From Candidatus Electrothrix marina (GTDB lineage Bacteria > Desulfobacterota > Desulfobulbia > Desulfobulbales > Desulfobulbaceae), in contig MTKS01000059.1 of the NCBI GenBank assembly GCA_004028495.1, forward strand, positions 1 to 7,938: a stretch of 7,938 bases of DNA, given 5' to 3'. Both the position numbers and the translations under genes were made by a program. Each line of letters begins with the position of its first letter. Positions within the stretch are counted from its first letter, which is position 1. The notes beneath the pieces were generated by a model. It saw only the letters and a program-made list of their open reading frames with translations. It made no database searches and was not told the DNA's origin. Shown piece after piece: positions 4,990-7,938 of this stretch.

Positions 4990-7641
4990 ATGACCGGCAA
5001 CGAAATACGATTAAAATTTTTTGACTATTTTAAAAGTAAAGGACATACCGCTGTTGATTCATCATCTCTTGTCCCCCATGATGATCCGACCCTTCTGTTC
5101 ACTAATGCAGGTATGTTCCAGTTTAAACGCATATTCATGGGGGAAGAACACCGAGAATATACAAGGGCGGTTTCCTGCCAGCGTTGTGTACGCGCCGGAG
5201 GGAAGCATAATGACTTGGAAAATGTCGGCTATACCGCCCGTCATCATACGTTTTTCGAGATGCTCGGTAATTTCTCCTTTGGTGATTATTTTAAAAAAGA
5301 AGCCATTGATTACGCTTGGGAGTTTTTGACCAAGGAATTGGGAATCAACCCGGAACAACTTTGGGTTTCTGTCTTTCGTGAAGATGACGAGGCCTATGCA
5401 CTCTGGGAGCAGATTGAAGATCTGCCCAAGGGGCGGATTGTTCGGCTCGGCGAGGCGGATAATTTCTGGGCTATGGGCGATACCGGCCCCTGCGGCCCCT
5501 GTTCCGAGATTCATATCGACCAAGGCCCGGAACAGGGATGCGACCGTCCCGACTGCGCCGTAGGCTGCGATTGTGATCGCTTTCTTGAGCTGTGGAATTT
5601 GGTCTTCATGCAGTTCTACCGTGAGAGCGACGGCACCATGACCCCGCTGCCTAAGCCTTCCATTGATACCGGAATGGGAGTTGAGCGGGTTGCCGCTGTT
5701 CTTCAGGGGAAATATAATAATTTCGATTGCGATCTGTTTACTCCGCTCATTGATACGGTTGTTCGACTTTCCGGTAAGGCCTATAATGATAATGCCGCTG
5801 ATGATGCAGCCATGCGGGTTATTGCCGACCACGCTCGTGCCACTGCCTTTTTGGTAGCTGATGGTGTGTTGCCCTCCAACGAGGGAAGGGGCTATGTCCT
5901 CCGTCGCGTCATGCGGCGGGCTATCCGTTACGGCAGAACATTAGGGCTGACAGGGGCCTTTTTCGGCGGTATCTGTCGTCAGGTAATCGACTTGATGAAA
6001 GACGCCTATCCTCATCTTGCTGACTCGCGAGAGCTGCTGGACAAGGTGACAGATAATGAGGAGACCCGCTTCGGGGAGACTTTGGATCATGGTCTGGCCA
6101 TGCTGGATGAGGAGATTGCTCGTCTGTTGGCAGAGAAGCAGGATAAGCCGCTTATCAACGGCGACTTCATCTTTAAGCTCTACGATACCTACGGTTTTCC
6201 CAAAGACATAGTCCGTGACGTGGCCTTGGAAAAGGGGATCTCTCTGGATGATGCCGGTTTTGAGGCAGCCATGCAGCGGCAGCGGGACCAGTCCAGGCGT
6301 TCCTGGAAGGGCAAGGATGTGGATCATTTTTCTGCGGGCCTGATTGCCCTGCTGGAGCAGGGAAAAACAACCGAGTTCCTCGGCTACAGCACAACCTCAG
6401 CCGAATCTTTAGTGGAAGGTATTCTTGATGCGCAGGGCAATTTGGTACAGGAAGCCGGTGCAGGAGCTGAGTTCCAGATTTATTGTCCGCAGACCCCGTT
6501 TTATGCTGAATCCGGTGGACAGATCGGAGATTGCGGTGTTATCTGCTGGGAAGGTGGAGAGTTCACTGTTCAAGAAACCAAAGCCGCAGCTGAAGGATTA
6601 GTTCTGCACAGAGGTACGGTCAGCCAGGGAACAATAACAAGCGGGCAGCAGGTCAGCTTGCAGGTGGACGAGCAACGCACTGCCACAGCCCTCAATCATA
6701 CAGCCACCCATCTTCTCCAGGCCGCTATGAAAGAGATCCTCGGAGATCATGTCAAACAGGCCGGTTCCTTGGTCCGGGCTGATCGTCTTCGTTTTGATTT
6801 TACCCATTTTTCACCGGTTACACCGGAGGAAATTCGGGCCATTGAACAGCTGGTGAATCGGGAAATCCGGAGAAATACGCCGGTGGAAACAACTGTCCTC
6901 TCCAAAGAGGCGGCCATTGCCGACGGGGCAACGGCCCTGTTCGGGGAAAAATACGGTGATGAAGTCCGAGTTGTCAGTATTCCTGATTTCTCCAAGGAGC
7001 TCTGTGGTGGTACCCACACTGAGGCCACCGGTGATATCGGGCTGTTTAAAATCATTTCGGAAAGCGGCATTGCCGCTGGCGTGCGTCGTATCGAGGCGGT
7101 GACCGGGCAGGCAGCGGTGGATTGGCTTCAGCATTTGGCTGAGCAGGCCGATGGCTTGGGGCAACTCCTTTCCGGCTCTTTTGACGATGCGCAGGCCAAG
7201 GTGAGTGCCCTGTTGCAGCGGCAAAAAGAACTGGAAAAAGAGATTGCTGCCCTGAACGCGGCCAAGGCTCTGGGCGGTCTTGACGACCTTTTGGCCGGAG
7301 CTGTGGAGATCAACGGAGTTCAGCTAATCTGCGGTCAGATTCCCCTGGATTCCCCGAAAACCTTGCGGGATATCGGCGATAGGGTCCGGGATAAAATGAC
7401 AAGCGGGGTTGCTGTCCTCGGCGGTGAGTTCGGCGGTAAGGCTGCTCTGCTGGCCTTAGTCAGCAAGGATCTGACCAACAGGATCAAGGCCGGACAGCTG
7501 GTGAAAGAGGTGGCCGCCCTTGTCGGAGGCAAAGGCGGCGGAAGGCCCGATATGGCGCAGGCCGGTGGTCCTATGGCAGATAAATTGCCGGAAGCCGTGC
7601 TGGCGGTTCCCGGTATAGTACGCAGTCTGATAGGGGAATAG
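4990..7641 (+). CDS. alaS: Alanyl-tRNA synthetase
   Basis: AlaRS charges tRNA-Ala with alanine in the cytoplasm and hydrolyses mischarged Ser/Gly-tRNA-Ala. The 883 residues are full length for a bacterial enzyme. The N-terminus TGNEIRLKFFDYFKSKGH is classic. The class II catalytic core includes RHHTFFEMLGNFSFGDYF (84-101), GDTGPCGPCSEIHID (163-177) and motif 3 DTGMGVERV (226-234). A cysteine-rich patch (Cys184, 189, 193, 195) replaces the E. coli zinc motif, as in many relatives. The editing domain has HTATH (His570, His574) and CGGTH (Cys672, His676), the four zinc ligands. A coiled-coil-like segment (about 735-760) leads to the C-Ala domain ending in GGKGGGRPDMAQAGG (846-860). No Shine-Dalgarno precedes ATG 4990, but the family-typical N-terminus supports it. 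It is followed after one base by a ketoacyl synthase gene. All key residues are present. Confidence 0.98.
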   Translation: MTGNEIRLKFFDYFKSKGHTAVDSSSLVPHDDPTLLFTNAGMFQFKRIFMGEEHREYTRAVSCQRCVRAGGKHNDLENVGYTARHHTFFEMLGNFSFGDYFKKEAIDYAWEFLTKELGINPEQLWVSVFREDDEAYALWEQIEDLPKGRIVRLGEADNFWAMGDTGPCGPCSEIHIDQGPEQGCDRPDCAVGCDCDRFLELWNLVFMQFYRESDGTMTPLPKPSIDTGMGVERVAAVLQGKYNNFDCDLFTPLIDTVVRLSGKAYNDNAADDAAMRVIADHARATAFLVADGVLPSNEGRGYVLRRVMRRAIRYGRTLGLTGAFFGGICRQVIDLMKDAYPHLADSRELLDKVTDNEETRFGETLDHGLAMLDEEIARLLAEKQDKPLINGDFIFKLYDTYGFPKDIVRDVALEKGISLDDAGFEAAMQRQRDQSRRSWKGKDVDHFSAGLIALLEQGKTTEFLGYSTTSAESLVEGILDAQGNLVQEAGAGAEFQIYCPQTPFYAESGGQIGDCGVICWEGGEFTVQETKAAAEGLVLHRGTVSQGTITSGQQVSLQVDEQRTATALNHTATHLLQAAMKEILGDHVKQAGSLVRADRLRFDFTHFSPVTPEEIRAIEQLVNREIRRNTPVETTVLSKEAAIADGATALFGEKYGDEVRVVSIPDFSKELCGGTHTEATGDIGLFKIISESGIAAGVRRIEAVTGQAAVDWLQHLAEQADGLGQLLSGSFDDAQAKVSALLQRQKELEKEIAALNAAKALGGLDDLLAGAVEINGVQLICGQIPLDSPKTLRDIGDRVRDKMTSGVAVLGGEFGGKAALLALVSKDLTNRIKAGQLVKEVAALVGGKGGGRPDMAQAGGPMADKLPEAVLAVPGIVRSLIGE
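7633..7637 (+). promoter_or_regulatory. Ribosome-binding site of the ketoacyl-synthase gene, inside alaS
   Basis: GGGGA within the last codons of alaS sits five bases before ATG 7643 and eight before ATG 7646. It supports translation of the downstream gene from the alaS message. Confidence 0.55.
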
Positions 7642-7642
7642 A

Positions 7643-7938
7643 ATGATGAGTGATGTTTCTTTGCCGGATGCGCAGCGCATAGTAATAACCGGAGTGGGCC
7701 TGACCGCACCCGGAGGGTCCAATACTCTTGCGGACTTTCGAGAGCAGGTTCTTGCAGGCCGGAGCGGGATCTCCACTATTGATTTGCGTTATATGGATTC
7801 GTATCCTGCCGGGATCTGCGAGTTCCCGGAAGCCAAATATCGTAAAAAAAAGGACAATAAGCGGGGAACCAGAGCGGGCTGCATCGGGGTGTACTGCGCC
7901 GGAGAGGCCTTGGCTGATGCCGGAATAGATTTTTCCGA
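7643..7938 (+). CDS. Beta-ketoacyl-ACP synthase-like protein, N-terminal part (runs off the window)
   Basis: Ninety-eight codons are open to the window edge. RIVITGVGLTAPGG (residues 12-25) followed by FREQVLAGRSGI (32-43) is the hallmark start of the KAS I/II (FabB/FabF) thiolase-fold family. These enzymes condense acyl-thioesters with malonyl-ACP in fatty-acid or related synthesis. The segment RAGCIGVYCAGEALADAGID (74-93) matches the conserved helix before the active-site region. The catalytic Cys-His-His residues lie beyond the window, so activity cannot be judged. Two ATGs (7643, 7646) are both possible starts. The gap to alaS is one base, suggesting translational coupling. A Lys-rich stretch RKKKDNKRG (65-73) is encoded in part by a run of eight A (7844-7851). 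The family has divergent members in secondary-metabolite and aryl-polyene clusters, so housekeeping FabF is not assured. Confidence 0.85.
   Translation, partial: MMSDVSLPDAQRIVITGVGLTAPGGSNTLADFREQVLAGRSGISTIDLRYMDSYPAGICEFPEAKYRKKKDNKRGTRAGCIGVYCAGEALADAGIDFS

Noticed and set aside
5062..5832. 256-codon open frame on the minus strand
   Set aside because: It is a shadow of alaS, which is unmistakable in the plus frame.
1..7938. tRNA genes, CRISPR arrays, phage or defence genes
   Set aside because: No cloverleaf-like tRNA sequence, regularly spaced repeat array, integrase, transposase or defence-type domain was seen on either strand.

Overview
The window looks like part of a chromosome of a dissimilatory sulfur-metabolising Desulfobacterota bacterium, most likely of the Desulfobulbales/Desulfobulbaceae sphere. 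The basis is a complete dsrA-dsrB-dsrD set of the bacterial reductive type, next to housekeeping genes of moderate base composition. The order-level placement is inference from recalled protein likeness, since no search could be run. All genes are on the + strand.

Layout: (1) Bases 1-74 hold three consecutive short palindromes with related AAGCT-type stems, best read as a dispersed palindromic repeat cut by the window edge. (2) 108-881 is a histidine-biosynthesis isomerase that resembles the eukaryotic HIS6 version of HisA rather than the usual bacterial one. (3) 882-1231 is a 350-base non-coding region with a possible promoter and a potentially folded leader of nested inverted repeats. (4) 1232-4038 holds dsrA, dsrB and dsrD. 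A hairpin lies between dsrB and dsrD, and a strong intrinsic terminator follows dsrD. (5) 4099-4345 is AT-rich and non-coding. (6) 4346-4906 is an isochorismatase-family (cysteine hydrolase) gene. (7) 4990-7641 is a full-length alanyl-tRNA synthetase gene. (8) 7643 to the right edge is the start of a beta-ketoacyl-ACP synthase-like gene, one base after alaS and probably translated from a ribosome-binding site inside its end.

Functionally, DsrA and DsrB form the siroheme sulfite reductase of the sulfate-reduction pathway, and DsrD is the small winged-helix protein reported to activate it. The same reductive-type set also occurs in sulfur-disproportionating and sulfide-oxidising relatives, including cable bacteria, so gene content alone does not fix the direction of the pathway. 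The dsr genes use a narrow set of codons, as expected for very abundant proteins, and their neighbours do not. hisA, the hydrolase and alaS look like independent housekeeping units.

No phage, CRISPR array, insertion sequence with transposase, or clearly new multi-gene system was found. The most interesting non-standard signals are the palindromic element at the left edge, the nested inverted repeats in the dsrA leader, the hairpin separating dsrD from dsrAB, and the eukaryote-like HisA.
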